Assembly (NCBI GenBank): GCA_903903935.1
Contig: CAIVAX010000302.1
Span: 1-13,845 of the forward strand
DNA: 13,845 nucleotides
Origin: an uncultured Hyphomicrobiales bacterium
GTDB taxonomy: Bacteria > Pseudomonadota > Alphaproteobacteria > Rhizobiales > Beijerinckiaceae
Direction of reading: 5' to 3'
In this document: piece after piece, positions 1-6,603 of the stretch
Position numbering within the stretch: the stretch's first letter is position 1
Layout: each line of letters starts with the position of its first letter
The notes under the pieces: model-generated
What the model was told of the DNA's origin: nothing
The model's input: only the letters and a program-made list of their open reading frames with translations
Database searches by the model: none
Made by a program: the position numbers and the translations under genes

Positions 1-663
1 AGCATCAATGAAAGCCCCATATTGATCGCGATCCAGCGGGCAATTGATATAATCAGCACCTGTGCCACCCGGCCCCATCTTGTCATAGCGCGATTGAAAC
101 CAAGCTTTATTGAGATCAATGCTGTCGCGATAGACAATCGGCGCAATCGCATCAAAGAACGCCAATTGCTCTTCGCCCGTCAGCGCCAAAATTTGCTGCG
201 CCAAAGCTAGTGACGTCAAAGGACCGGTTGCAATGATCACCGGACCTGATCCCAGCTGATCAAGATCGCGCACTTCTTCGCGTTCAATCTGGATCAACGG
301 CTCATTGGCAATGGCCTGTGTCACAGCTTTGGCAAAGCCATCGCGATCCACCGCCAAAGCCCCGCCCGCCGGGACTTGATTCTGATCCGCACAGCCAAGA
401 ATCAATGAGCCCATGCGCCGCATCTCATAATGCAGCTGCCCCACAGCATTGCTCATTGCATCATCGGAGCGGAAGGAATTGGAGCACACCAGCTCAGCTA
501 GAAAATCCGTCTGATGCGCGGGGGTCGGCTGGACGGGGCGCATTTCATGCAACAGCACGGGCACGCCAGCCTTGGCCAATTGCCAAGCCGCCTCACTGCC
601 CGCAAGGCCACCACCAATAATATGAACCGGAGAGATCGCTGGATTTTTGGATGAAAAACTCAT
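1..663 (-). CDS. trmFO: TrmFO, folate/FAD-dependent tRNA U54 methyltransferase (N-terminal part, cut by window start)
   Basis: TrmFO makes 5-methyluridine at position 54 of the tRNA T-loop, using 5,10-methylenetetrahydrofolate as carbon donor and FADH2 as reductant, in the cytoplasm. The first 221 codons are open to the window edge. The translation starts [19 protein letters not shown] and has a Rossmann FAD motif GGGLAGSE at about residues 17-24, then HEMRP near 39-43 and [11 protein letters not shown] around residue 60; that Cys matches the first catalytic cysteine of the family (Cys53 in Bacillus subtilis). The second catalytic Cys would lie beyond the window. AAGGG sits 5 nt before the ATG. 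A TATAAG box (674-669) ends only 5 nt before the ATG, and the terminator of the upstream gene ends about 30 nt before it, so the promoter, if separate, must be very close. Family assignment is firm; GidA/MnmG, a distant relative, lacks this N-terminal pattern. Confidence 0.95.
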   Translation of the reverse strand, partial: MSFSSKNPAISPVHIIGGGLAGSEAAWQLAKAGVPVLLHEMRPVQPTPAHQTDFLAELVCSNSFRSDDAMSNAVGQLHYEMRRMGSLILGCADQNQVPAGGALAVDRDGFAKAVTQAIANEPLIQIEREEVRDLDQLGSGPVIIATGPLTSLALAQQILALTGEEQLAFFDAIAPIVYRDSIDLNKAWFQSRYDKMGPGGTGADYINCPLDRDQYGAFIDA

Positions 664-697
664 GTGCCCTTATAGAGCCAAAGTCTCGAATAGAAAA
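664..697 (-). promoter_or_regulatory. Possible trmFO promoter giving a leaderless or very short leader
   Basis: Between the upstream terminator hairpin and the trmFO ATG there are only 34 nt. On the minus strand they hold TATAAG (674-669) as a -10 candidate, with TTTTCT (697-692) 17 nt upstream as a poor -35. The expected start point, 5-7 nt after the -10, falls at or next to the A of the ATG (663). This is inferred from spacing; read-through of the upstream terminator is the alternative. Confidence 0.25.
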
Positions 698-724
698 CGC
701 CCGCCGGGGGAGGACCGGCGGGCG
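691..724 (-). terminator. Rho-independent terminator of the DUF1127 transcript, with UCCUCCC loop
   Basis: Perfect 10-bp GC-rich inverted repeat: arms 698-707 and 715-724, 7-nt loop 708-714. On the minus strand it is followed by TTTTCTATT (697-689), so it terminates minus-strand transcription coming from the DUF1127 gene. The loop reads UCCUCCC in RNA, an anti-Shine-Dalgarno sequence, so the hairpin is also the second arm of the candidate cuckoo RNA. Confidence 0.88.
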
Positions 725-768
725 TGAAGACATGGGATCAATTCATTAGGGAGGACTATCCCATGCCA
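691..768 (-). ncRNA. Candidate cuckoo-family (CcsR-like) small RNA in the 3' UTR of the DUF1127 gene
   Basis: Two hairpins follow the DUF1127 stop codon on the minus strand. Hairpin 1 has perfect 8-bp arms (731-738 and 758-765; CATGGGAT/ATCCCATG) and a 19-nt loop with UCCUCCC (complement of 749-755). Hairpin 2 is the terminator (arms 698-707/715-724), whose loop is again UCCUCCC (708-714). Two stem-loops, each presenting a CCUCC-type anti-Shine-Dalgarno motif, next to a DUF1127 gene is the described arrangement of alphaproteobacterial cuckoo RNAs, such as CcsR1-4 with CcaF1 in Rhodobacter sphaeroides, which are released from the mRNA by RNase E. Only one copy is present here. The 5' end is not visible in sequence; about 25 nt separate the stop codon from hairpin 1. 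Function is inferred from the known family: stress-related pairing to mRNAs or trapping of other RNAs. Confidence 0.72.
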
Positions 769-789
769 AAACTGGTCGCAGAGGCCGGA

Positions 790-945
790 TTAGATGCCAA
801 CACTCTTGCGGGCGACGCTTTCGATCTCGGCGCGTGTAAGGCCAAGATCACGCAATTCGCGATCGGTGAGCTGGGAGAGTTCCCGAACCGAGGTCCGGTA
901 GCGACGCCAAGCATTGAACTTTGCTGTAATCGACTTGATGGTCAT
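790..945 (-). CDS. DUF1127 small Arg-rich protein (CcaF1-like)
   Basis: A 51-residue protein starting MTIKSITAKFNAWRRYRTS. The DUF1127 core is residues about 21-47, with the LSQLTDRELRDLGLTR pattern typical of the domain: a short helix-turn-helix-like unit with Arg in the N-terminal half. GAAAGG lies 9 nt before the ATG. DUF1127 proteins are abundant in Alphaproteobacteria; R. sphaeroides CcaF1 binds RNA and affects sRNA processing and stability, and Agrobacterium homologues affect phosphate/carbon metabolism and growth. Here the gene is followed within 25 nt by the two-hairpin cuckoo-like RNA and terminator, so protein and RNA are probably made from one transcript. The leader carries a strong hairpin and an RpoH-like promoter candidate. 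Family is confident; its exact role in this organism is unknown. Confidence 0.9.
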   Translation of the reverse strand: MTIKSITAKFNAWRRYRTSVRELSQLTDRELRDLGLTRAEIESVARKSVGI

Positions 946-967
946 AATTTAGCCTTTCAAAGATTTG

Positions 968-989
968 ACCTGCAGGCCGGGCCTGAGGT
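968..989 (-). promoter_or_regulatory. Hairpin in the DUF1127 mRNA leader
   Basis: CAGGCC-G-GGCCTG (973-985) is a 13-nt palindrome flanked by ACCT (968-971) and AGGT (986-989), which extend it with a one-base bulge. It starts about 23 nt upstream of the DUF1127 ATG and leaves the GAAAGG ribosome site free. It may stabilise the transcript, be an RNA-binding site, or be a DNA operator; sequence alone does not decide. Confidence 0.4.
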
Positions 990-1015
990 GCTGAAATGAT
1001 CAGTTAATGCAATGC

Positions 1016-1044
1016 AACATAAGCGATTCATTCTCTAGGCAAAA
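1016..1044 (-). promoter_or_regulatory. RpoH-like promoter candidate for the DUF1127/cuckoo transcript
   Basis: The minus strand reads TTTTG (1044-1040), a 16-nt spacer, then CTTATGTT (1023-1016). This resembles the alphaproteobacterial sigma-32 pattern CTTG-N17-CYTATNT with one -35 mismatch and a spacer one shorter. The expected start near 1008 would give a leader of about 63 nt containing the 968-989 hairpin. RpoHI/RpoHII control is known for the Rhodobacter ccaF1-CcsR locus, which is why this pattern was sought; the match is suggestive only. Confidence 0.3.
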
Positions 1045-1152
1045 GGTCTAATTGGGAAACACTGATATGCTATTAACGCATAGCTCATTCATAAAAAATT
1101 AATCATGTAAACTGAACTTGACATAACTTTTGATTTTAAGTGATTTAAAAGC

Positions 1153-1223
1153 ATAATTCTTAGAGCGAAACTTGCCTCTTTAGGCAGCTATGCAAAATTT
1201 TCAAGCTCTCGTCCTCCTTTTTT
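1153..1223 (+). ncRNA. Weak candidate sRNA ending in a T-run
   Basis: After a TTGACA at 1118-1123 the plus strand has AGAGC (1162-1166) pairing with GCTCT (1204-1208), an inner hairpin TGCCT-CTTT-AGGCA (about 1173-1186), then TCCTCC (1212-1217) directly followed by T6 (1218-1223). The outer stem is only 5 bp and is 9 nt from the T-run, so it is a poor terminator, and the -10 is weak. It could simply be the leader of the gene at 1335. Confidence 0.2.
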
Positions 1224-1299
1224 GTGCTCCGCAGCAAAATTAGAGGCTCATCTACCCTTTGCAAGCTAAGGCGGTTAGACTGGCCAAATAGGGCAATGC

Positions 1300-1316
1300 C
1301 TGATCTGTGTGATCAG
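1300..1316. promoter_or_regulatory. Inverted repeat CTGATC-N5-GATCAG before a ribosome binding site
   Basis: Perfect 6-bp arms (1300-1305, 1311-1316) with loop TGTGT. It ends 6 nt before the AAAGGAG ribosome site (1323-1329) of the small gene at 1335. It may act as an operator or as a leader hairpin influencing initiation. Confidence 0.35.
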
Positions 1317-1334
1317 CTGCCGAAAGGAGTTTCC

Positions 1335-1508
1335 ATGGCCATCAAATTTGTCGATCTCTCTGCCCAGCCCACGCCCCCCGCAGACAAGCCCAAAAAGGCC
1401 AAAGCTGAGGAGGTGAAAGCCGACAAAGCTCAAGCTGAGCCGCATCTGGAGCTGGCCTCCGAAAAGACTAAAGCCCCCGCCAAACGCGGTCGCAAGAAAA
1501 AGACCTGA
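1335..1508 (+). CDS. Small Lys/Ala-rich protein of unknown function
   Basis: A 57-residue protein that begins MAIKFVDLSAQPTPPADKP, followed by a Lys/Ala/Glu-rich disordered middle and the basic tail RGRKKKT. The start is fixed by a strong AAAGGAG (1323-1329) 5 nt before the ATG; an upstream in-frame start at 1224 has no such site. The composition, with alternating K-A-E and a terminal GRKKK-type cluster, resembles histone-H1-like or AT-hook-like tails that bind DNA or RNA, but no domain is recognised and low-complexity sequence is a poor guide to function. An inverted repeat at 1300-1316 lies just upstream. The downstream neighbour (stop at 1530) is convergent, 21 nt away, with no clear terminator. 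Confidence 0.7.
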   Translation: MAIKFVDLSAQPTPPADKPKKAKAEEVKADKAQAEPHLELASEKTKAPAKRGRKKKT

Positions 1509-1529
1509 GCCAACTAGCCTCTGATGCAC

Positions 1530-3257
1530 CTAGCCTCTTGGGCGGGTGGTAATGGCCAGAGTCACGGCTGTGCCCGAGGCGACCTTCTCAAGCGAGCGGC
1601 GCAGGGTCGATTCCAACTTGGCCGGATCTTCGACCTTTTCGCCATGGCCGCCGCAGGCCTCGACGATCTTTTCATAATCAACGCTGGGTGCGAGCTCCAC
1701 AACGGGCAATTGATTGGCCTTGGAAGCATGCCCATCGGGATACATGGACAGAGTGGCGCGCCGCACGGCGAACCATTGGGAATTATTCATCACAAGTGTC
1801 AGGGTTGGGATCTTCTCCGCCCGCTGCACAAAATGCGCCGCCGTTGGCACACCAAACATATAAGAGCCATCGCCAACAATGCCGATCACTTGACGATGTG
1901 GCGCCGCTACTTTCGCGCCAAGCATTTGGCCAATGCCCATGCCAAGAGCACCTGAACTTGATGAGATCCAGCAATCGGGCTGTTCCAGATCGAGCGCAGG
2001 AAACGGCACGCCCAATTCATCAGAGATGATCGCGTCTTTTTCCTTCACTTTATTCAGACAGGCCGCCACCCAGAGCGGCGAGATCGGCGCCATGGTCGAG
2101 GCTGCAGCAATTGCAGCATTCACCTTCTCATCTTGGGCCGCACGCAGATCGGCAATTTTGCGACGGCGCTGTTCAATGCCAGCTGCCTGCCCCTTCACGC
2201 GATCGCGCAACGCATCGCGCAACATGCCAATCGCCGCCGCCGGATCACCTGCAACAGCCAGATCCATTTCAAAGCCACGGAAGGGATAGCGGCTGAAGAG
2301 AGGATCATGCGCAATATGCACAAATTTGGCATCGCGCTTGGGTTTAATGTGAGCGGGCATCCACGGCACAGCGGAATCCAGCACAACAATCAAATCAGCT
2401 TTTTCAACGATGGCATGCGAGACAAGGCCCAGATGCATAGGATTGCTGGAGGCAATATTGTGATAGGCCCCGCCCTGTACAAACATGAGAGCATTCTCAT
2501 GCACCAATTCACCCAGAGCATGAAAGGCCTCGCGCGTCGAGCTGGGATGGCCCGCAATAATCAACGGCGCTTCCGCCTTGGCAATCATATCGGCGGCCTG
2601 CTCGATGGCAGCAAAACTTGGCGCGGCGGGAATGGCGCCCAAAGCGCGCCCGCGCGGCAATGACCCATGATCGGCATGATGCTCGGCCAGCACTTCGCGC
2701 GGCAAGGTGAGATAGACCGGCCCTTTGGGCTGGCTCATCGCAATATCCAGCGCGCGCAGCACCATTGTATTGACTGGCTGACCTGAGCGCAGCTCATAAT
2801 CCCATTTCACATGCTCACGCACGATCCCGGCCTGATCGAAATTTTCCTGGGCCCAATGGATCGGCACATCCCGCGAGCCATGCAGACCAGACTCACTGAC
2901 CGGTGTGCGCCCAGCAGCCAAAAGCACAGGTACATTGTCACGCGCCGCATTCATCAAGCCGCAAATTGTATTGGCAGTGCCGACATTCACATGCACCATC
3001 ACACATGACGGCTCGCCGGAAATTTTCGAATAACCCTGCGCCATAGCAATGGCGACATTTTCATGCGGCACTGTCATGAAATTGGGGATCTGCTGTCCCT
3101 GACCCGACATCGCCACTAGGCTCTCAATGATCGGGGCAAAGTCAGTGCCGCCATTGGCAAACACATATTTCACACCGCAGGCATGCAGCGCGGAAAGATA
3201 GGCTTCAGCAACGCTGGTGCCCTTGCCCTGATGGGCTGTGTTTGGCTCTGTGGTCAT
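1530..3257 (-). CDS. Thiamine-diphosphate-dependent enzyme, acetolactate synthase-like, substrate unknown
   Basis: A 575-residue enzyme of the TPP-dependent decarboxylase/synthase superfamily (acetolactate synthase, benzoylformate decarboxylase, oxalyl-CoA decarboxylase relatives). The three-domain layout is visible: an N-terminal pyrimidine-binding domain with the ylide-activating Glu in TVPHENVAIAMAQGYSK (Glu66), a middle Rossmann-like domain around residues 200-370, and a C-terminal PP domain with GDGSYMFG at 462-469 and the closing NN at 491-492, spaced as in the TPP-Mg motif. ATG 3257 is chosen because GGGGAGG sits about 8 nt upstream; the frame is open to 3350 but that extension lacks a ribosome site. 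No small regulatory subunit gene (ilvN/ilvH) is adjacent, arguing against a housekeeping acetolactate synthase. It is divergent from copA across 137 bp. The reaction cannot be named from sequence. Confidence 0.92.
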   Translation of the reverse strand: MTTEPNTAHQGKGTSVAEAYLSALHACGVKYVFANGGTDFAPIIESLVAMSGQGQQIPNFMTVPHENVAIAMAQGYSKISGEPSCVMVHVNVGTANTICGLMNAARDNVPVLLAAGRTPVSESGLHGSRDVPIHWAQENFDQAGIVREHVKWDYELRSGQPVNTMVLRALDIAMSQPKGPVYLTLPREVLAEHHADHGSLPRGRALGAIPAAPSFAAIEQAADMIAKAEAPLIIAGHPSSTREAFHALGELVHENALMFVQGGAYHNIASSNPMHLGLVSHAIVEKADLIVVLDSAVPWMPAHIKPKRDAKFVHIAHDPLFSRYPFRGFEMDLAVAGDPAAAIGMLRDALRDRVKGQAAGIEQRRRKIADLRAAQDEKVNAAIAAASTMAPISPLWVAACLNKVKEKDAIISDELGVPFPALDLEQPDCWISSSSGALGMGIGQMLGAKVAAPHRQVIGIVGDGSYMFGVPTAAHFVQRAEKIPTLTLVMNNSQWFAVRRATLSMYPDGHASKANQLPVVELAPSVDYEKIVEACGGHGEKVEDPAKLESTLRRSLEKVASGTAVTLAITTRPRG

Positions 3258-3394
3258 GGCGCATCCTCCCCTATGTCCCGTGCCTATACCAAGCGCCGCA
3301 GCCGCCACAAAGGGCTTTTCGAGCACTCGGGCCAAAAGGTCACAGGCCAATCCCTAGGCAAGCACTTGGAAAGCCAGCCTCAGGCGCTTAAGTG

Positions 3395-5854
3395 ATGAGT
3401 CTCACCCATGGTCACCAAATGAATGAAATAGCCTCACAATCGCAGCTTCCCAGCCCATCACAGGCCGCTCAGGGGGTGACATTGCCCATTCTGGGCATGA
3501 CCTGCGCAACCTGTGTGGGACGGGTGGAAAAAGCCCTCAATGCCATGCATGGCGTTCACGCCAGCGTCAATCTGGCCAGTGAGAGCGCCACAATTCAGTT
3601 TGACCCGCTTGCCACATCTGCCGCCCAATTGGTCCGCGCAATCGAGGATGCGGGCTATGATGTGGGCCAAGAGACATTCGCGCTCAAAATCGGCTCCATG
3701 ACCTGCGCCAGCTGTGTGAGCAGAGTTGAAAAAGCCCTCAGCGCCGTGCCCGGTGTCACCAAAGCTGTGGTCAATCTAGCCACGGAAAGTGCCCATGTCG
3801 AAGCCACAGCTGGCCTCACCCATCAAGATCAATTGATCAAAGCTGTTGAAGATGCGGGCTATGAGGCAGAGCTGATCGTTGACAGCGCAAAAGATCAAGC
3901 CTTGGCGGAGGCAAAAGACACAGCCCAGCGCCAGCGTGAAACCTTGCGCATGATTGCAGCGCTTGTTCTGGCAGCGCCTCTGCTCTTGCCCATGCTCGGC
4001 TATGACATTGCAGGATGGGTGCAGTTTCTTCTCGCTACGCCGGTGCAAGTGATCATTGGTGCGCGGTTTTATGTTGCCGCTTGGAAGGCTGTGCGCAATG
4101 GCGCAGGCAATATGGATTTGCTCGTCGCATTGGGCACATCAACAGCCTATGTCTATTCGATCTGGCTTTTGGTCTTTGCCCCCGGCCATCATCATCATTA
4201 TTATTTCGAGGCCTCCAGCGTCGTCATTGCGCTTGTGGTGTTGGGCAAATGGCTTGAGGGACGCGCCAAACGCTCCACCTCATCGGCCATTCGCGCTCTC
4301 ATGGCCTTGCGTCCCGCCACAGCTATGATTGAGAGTGAGGGTGTAGAAACTGAAGTGCCGCTGAGCGCCATTGTCACCGGTGATATTGTGATCGTGCGCC
4401 CCGGCCAAAGCCTGCCGGTAGATGGCATCGTCCTGTCTGGCCATTCCTCGGTTGATGAAAGCCTGCTAACCGGCGAGAGCCTGCCGATTGAGAAAAGCTT
4501 GGGCGATAAAGTCACCGGCGGCTCGATCAATGGCGATGGCCTGCTGCGCATCAGCACCACAGCCATTGGCGCAAAATCCGTTCTCTCGCGCATCATCGCC
4601 TTGGTAGAAGGGGCACAGGCTAAAAAGGCGCCAGTGCAAAAGCTCGTCGATCAGGTCGCGGCTATATTTGTGCCTGTTGTTCTCCTCTGCGCTGTGCTGG
4701 CTTTTTTAGGCTGGTGGCTCGTCCTGAATGATCCTGCCAATGGGTTGATTGCCGCTGTGGCGATTATGGTCATTGCCTGCCCCTGTGCCCTTGGTCTTGC
4801 GACGCCCACAGCCTTTATGGTGGGAACCGGCGTTGCCGCCAGAGCTGGCATATTGATCCGCGATCCTGAAGCACTCGAACATGCCCAAAAGGTCGATGTT
4901 GTTTTGATTGACAAGACCGGCACACTTACGCAAGGCCACCCCTCGCTCATTGACATAATCCCAACCGATAAGCTTGCTGCCAACGAGGTGTTGAAACTCT
5001 CCGCGCAGGTGCAGAAGGGCTCGGAACACCCTCTTGCCCGCGCCTTTCTGACTGCGGCAGCTGAAATGACATTCTCGCCAGCAGACAATATCACCGCCAT
5101 CAGAGGTCAGGGTGTCGAGGGCGATATCGAGGGCAGCCGCATTATCATTGGCAATCGCCGCTTGATGGAGACGCATGGCGTTGATCTGGCGTCTGTGGCA
5201 CAGCAAGCCGAACAGAGCGAGAGCCTTGGGCGCACGGTTATGTTCATTGCGCGCAAAGCTCTAGACACTTCACAAGCCGCGCGCCTGATCGGCATGACAA
5301 GTGTCGCCGATGCGATCAAACCGCAAGCCAAAGACGCCATTGCAGCTTTGCGCGCACTTGGCGTGAAGCCGATTTTGCTCACCGGTGATAATGAGCGCAC
5401 AGCCAGAGCCGTAGCCAATCAGCTTGGGATTGAGGATGTGCGCGCTGGCGTGCTGCCCGATGGCAAAGCGCATGTTGTCGAGAGCTTGCGCAGCGCCGGC
5501 CATAAAATTGCAATGGTCGGGGATGGTGTGAATGATGCCCCCGCCCTAGCCTCTGCCGATGTTGGCATGGCCATGGGCACGGGCTCGGATGTGGCGATTG
5601 AGGCCGCAGGCATGACTTTGATGTATGGGGATCCGCGCCTGATTGCCGATGCAATCAGCATCAGCCGGGCCACGTATAGCAAGATCAAAATGGGGCTGTT
5701 CTGGGCCTTCTTCTATAATGTGCTGGGCATTCCCTTGGCCGCCAGTGGTCAATTGGATCCGATGATTGCGGGGGCGGCTATGGCACTTTCTTCTGTCAGC
5801 GTTGTCACCAATGCTTTGCTGCTGCGCCGCTGGCGCTCCTCAACACAGAAATAA
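3395..5854 (+). CDS. copA: Cu(I)-exporting P1B-type ATPase CopA
   Basis: An inner-membrane pump that uses ATP to export Cu(I) from the cytoplasm. Domains in order, numbered from the GTG at 3392: two N-terminal heavy-metal-associated domains with GMTCATC (Cys38, Cys41) and SMTCASC (Cys105, Cys108); transmembrane segments from about 185, with a His-rich loop [11 protein letters not shown]; actuator motif TGES; transmembrane CPC (463-465), diagnostic for Cu+/Ag+; phosphorylation site DKTGTLT (Asp507); SEHP in the nucleotide domain; hinge GDGVND (710-715); and two final membrane helices. Full length at about 820 residues. The start is uncertain: GTG 3392, ATG 3395 and ATG 3419 are all in frame and none has a strong ribosome site. 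No CueR gene or copper chaperone gene is next to it, and no clear CueR dyad was seen in 3258-3394. A glutathione transferase gene follows at 58 nt. Confidence 0.97.
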   Translation: MSLTHGHQMNEIASQSQLPSPSQAAQGVTLPILGMTCATCVGRVEKALNAMHGVHASVNLASESATIQFDPLATSAAQLVRAIEDAGYDVGQETFALKIGSMTCASCVSRVEKALSAVPGVTKAVVNLATESAHVEATAGLTHQDQLIKAVEDAGYEAELIVDSAKDQALAEAKDTAQRQRETLRMIAALVLAAPLLLPMLGYDIAGWVQFLLATPVQVIIGARFYVAAWKAVRNGAGNMDLLVALGTSTAYVYSIWLLVFAPGHHHHYYFEASSVVIALVVLGKWLEGRAKRSTSSAIRALMALRPATAMIESEGVETEVPLSAIVTGDIVIVRPGQSLPVDGIVLSGHSSVDESLLTGESLPIEKSLGDKVTGGSINGDGLLRISTTAIGAKSVLSRIIALVEGAQAKKAPVQKLVDQVAAIFVPVVLLCAVLAFLGWWLVLNDPANGLIAAVAIMVIACPCALGLATPTAFMVGTGVAARAGILIRDPEALEHAQKVDVVLIDKTGTLTQGHPSLIDIIPTDKLAANEVLKLSAQVQKGSEHPLARAFLTAAAEMTFSPADNITAIRGQGVEGDIEGSRIIIGNRRLMETHGVDLASVAQQAEQSESLGRTVMFIARKALDTSQAARLIGMTSVADAIKPQAKDAIAALRALGVKPILLTGDNERTARAVANQLGIEDVRAGVLPDGKAHVVESLRSAGHKIAMVGDGVNDAPALASADVGMAMGTGSDVAIEAAGMTLMYGDPRLIADAISISRATYSKIKMGLFWAFFYNVLGIPLAASGQLDPMIAGAAMALSSVSVVTNALLLRRWRSSTQK

Positions 5855-5860
5855 GATTTT

Positions 5861-5900
5861 AAAACGCACAGACTCAGAATAAAAAGGCCCTGTGCATTTT
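5861..5900 (+). terminator. Weak hairpin between copA and yfcG (terminator or attenuator)
   Basis: Arms 5861-5871 and 5890-5900 (AAAACGCACAG / CTGTGCATTTT) pair over 10 of 11 positions with one C-A mismatch; the loop is 18 nt and only four T follow. It begins 6 nt after the copA stop and ends right before the GGAG ribosome site of yfcG. It may end copA mRNA partially, letting some transcription continue into yfcG. Confidence 0.45.
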
Positions 5901-5912
5901 GGAGACGAAGCG

Positions 5913-6545
5913 ATGATTGATCTTTATTACTGGGCCACTCCCAATGGTCATAAAATTCCCATCTTCCTTGAAGAAGCTGGGCTGGATTACAAAATTCATC
6001 CTATCAATATTGGCAAAAACGAGCAGTTTCAGCCTGATTTTCTCAAAATCGCTCCCAATAATCGCATTCCTGCGATTGTTGATCACGCCCCCACAGATGG
6101 CGGCGCGCCAATCTCGATTTTTGAATCGGGCGCGATCTTGCTCTATCTGGCCGAAAAGACCGGTAAATTCATCCCCGCAGAGGCTCGCGGCAAAGTCACT
6201 GTGACGCAATGGCTGTTCTGGAAAATGGGCGGATTGGGCCCCATGGCGGGACAGAACCATCACTTTGCTATCTTTGCGCCTGAGAAAATACCCTATGCGA
6301 TCGATCGCTATGTGAAAGAAACCGCCCGCCTCTATGGTGTGCTGGATCGGCAATTGGCCAAAGGCCCCTATATCGCTGGTGATTATTCCATCGCCGATAT
6401 GGCCGCCTATCCTTGGATTGTGCCTTATGAGCGCCAAAGCCAAAAGCTCGAAGACTTCCCCCATCTCAAGCGCTGGTTCGAGACCATGCAGGCACGCCCT
6501 GCCGTGATCCGCGCTTATGAGAAAGCCAATACGATCAATCGCTGA
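5913..6545 (+). CDS. yfcG: YfcG-type (nu class) glutathione transferase / disulfide-bond oxidoreductase
   Basis: A 210-residue cytosolic enzyme of the glutathione transferase superfamily that closely resembles E. coli YfcG, which binds two glutathione molecules and reduces disulfides rather than performing classic conjugation. Visible motifs: LYYWATPNGHKI at residues 4-15, where Thr9 and Asn11 match the YfcG active site; PNNRIPAIVD with the cis-Pro at 53; FESGAILLYLAEKTG from residue 70 of the thioredoxin fold; then the helical domain with QWLFWKMGGLGPM, GQNHHF and YSIADMAAYPW, all hallmark YfcG strings. The start at 5913 is supported by GGAG about 8 nt upstream; an in-frame ATG at 5892 would put extra residues MHFGDEA in front of the conserved N-terminus. 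It follows copA in the same direction, which fits a thiol-redox role alongside copper export, though a weak terminator lies between them. Confidence 0.93.
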   Translation: MIDLYYWATPNGHKIPIFLEEAGLDYKIHPINIGKNEQFQPDFLKIAPNNRIPAIVDHAPTDGGAPISIFESGAILLYLAEKTGKFIPAEARGKVTVTQWLFWKMGGLGPMAGQNHHFAIFAPEKIPYAIDRYVKETARLYGVLDRQLAKGPYIAGDYSIADMAAYPWIVPYERQSQKLEDFPHLKRWFETMQARPAVIRAYEKANTINR

Positions 6546-6557
6546 TTTTCAAACATC

Positions 6558-6594
6558 GTCTCATCTTGTTGGGTTCGACCTGACAAGATGAGAC
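6558..6594. terminator. Perfect 12-bp hairpin between convergent genes
   Basis: GTCTCATCTTGT (6558-6569) and ACAAGATGAGAC (6583-6594) are exact reverse complements with a 13-nt loop. It lies 12 nt after the yfcG stop and 9 nt after the end of the convergent permease gene, the position expected of a bidirectional terminator. Neither side has a long T-run, so termination could be imperfect or partly Rho-dependent. Confidence 0.65.
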
Positions 6595-6603
6595 ACATCT
6601 CAC

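Larger units (their letters stand above)
1045..1334. other. AT-rich non-coding stretch between divergent small genes
   Basis: No convincing coding frame is seen. Contents: a small inverted repeat GCTAT-N6-ATAGC around 1070-1085; a TTGACA at 1118-1123 (+) without a good -10 at 17 nt; a short segment 1153-1223 with stems AGAGC/GCTCT and TGCCT/AGGCA ending in TCCTCC then six T; and a 17-nt inverted repeat at 1300-1316 just before the ribosome site of the plus-strand gene at 1335. It likely carries the promoters of both flanking small genes. Confidence 0.5.

Noticed and set aside
724..999. Plus-strand 91-codon open frame
   Set aside because: It lies antisense to the DUF1127 gene and the cuckoo-like hairpins; the minus-strand frame has a ribosome site and a recognised domain, this one has neither.
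3258..3350. N-terminal extension of the TPP enzyme to 3350
   Set aside because: The extension lacks a ribosome site, while ATG 3257 has GGGGAGG at good spacing and the family start fits there.
3258..3394. CueR-type operator between the TPP gene and copA
   Set aside because: No convincing MerR-family dyad with 19-20 bp promoter spacing could be seen.
4651..5688. Several long minus-strand open frames inside copA
   Set aside because: They are antisense shadows caused by codon bias; copA motifs are continuous on the plus strand.
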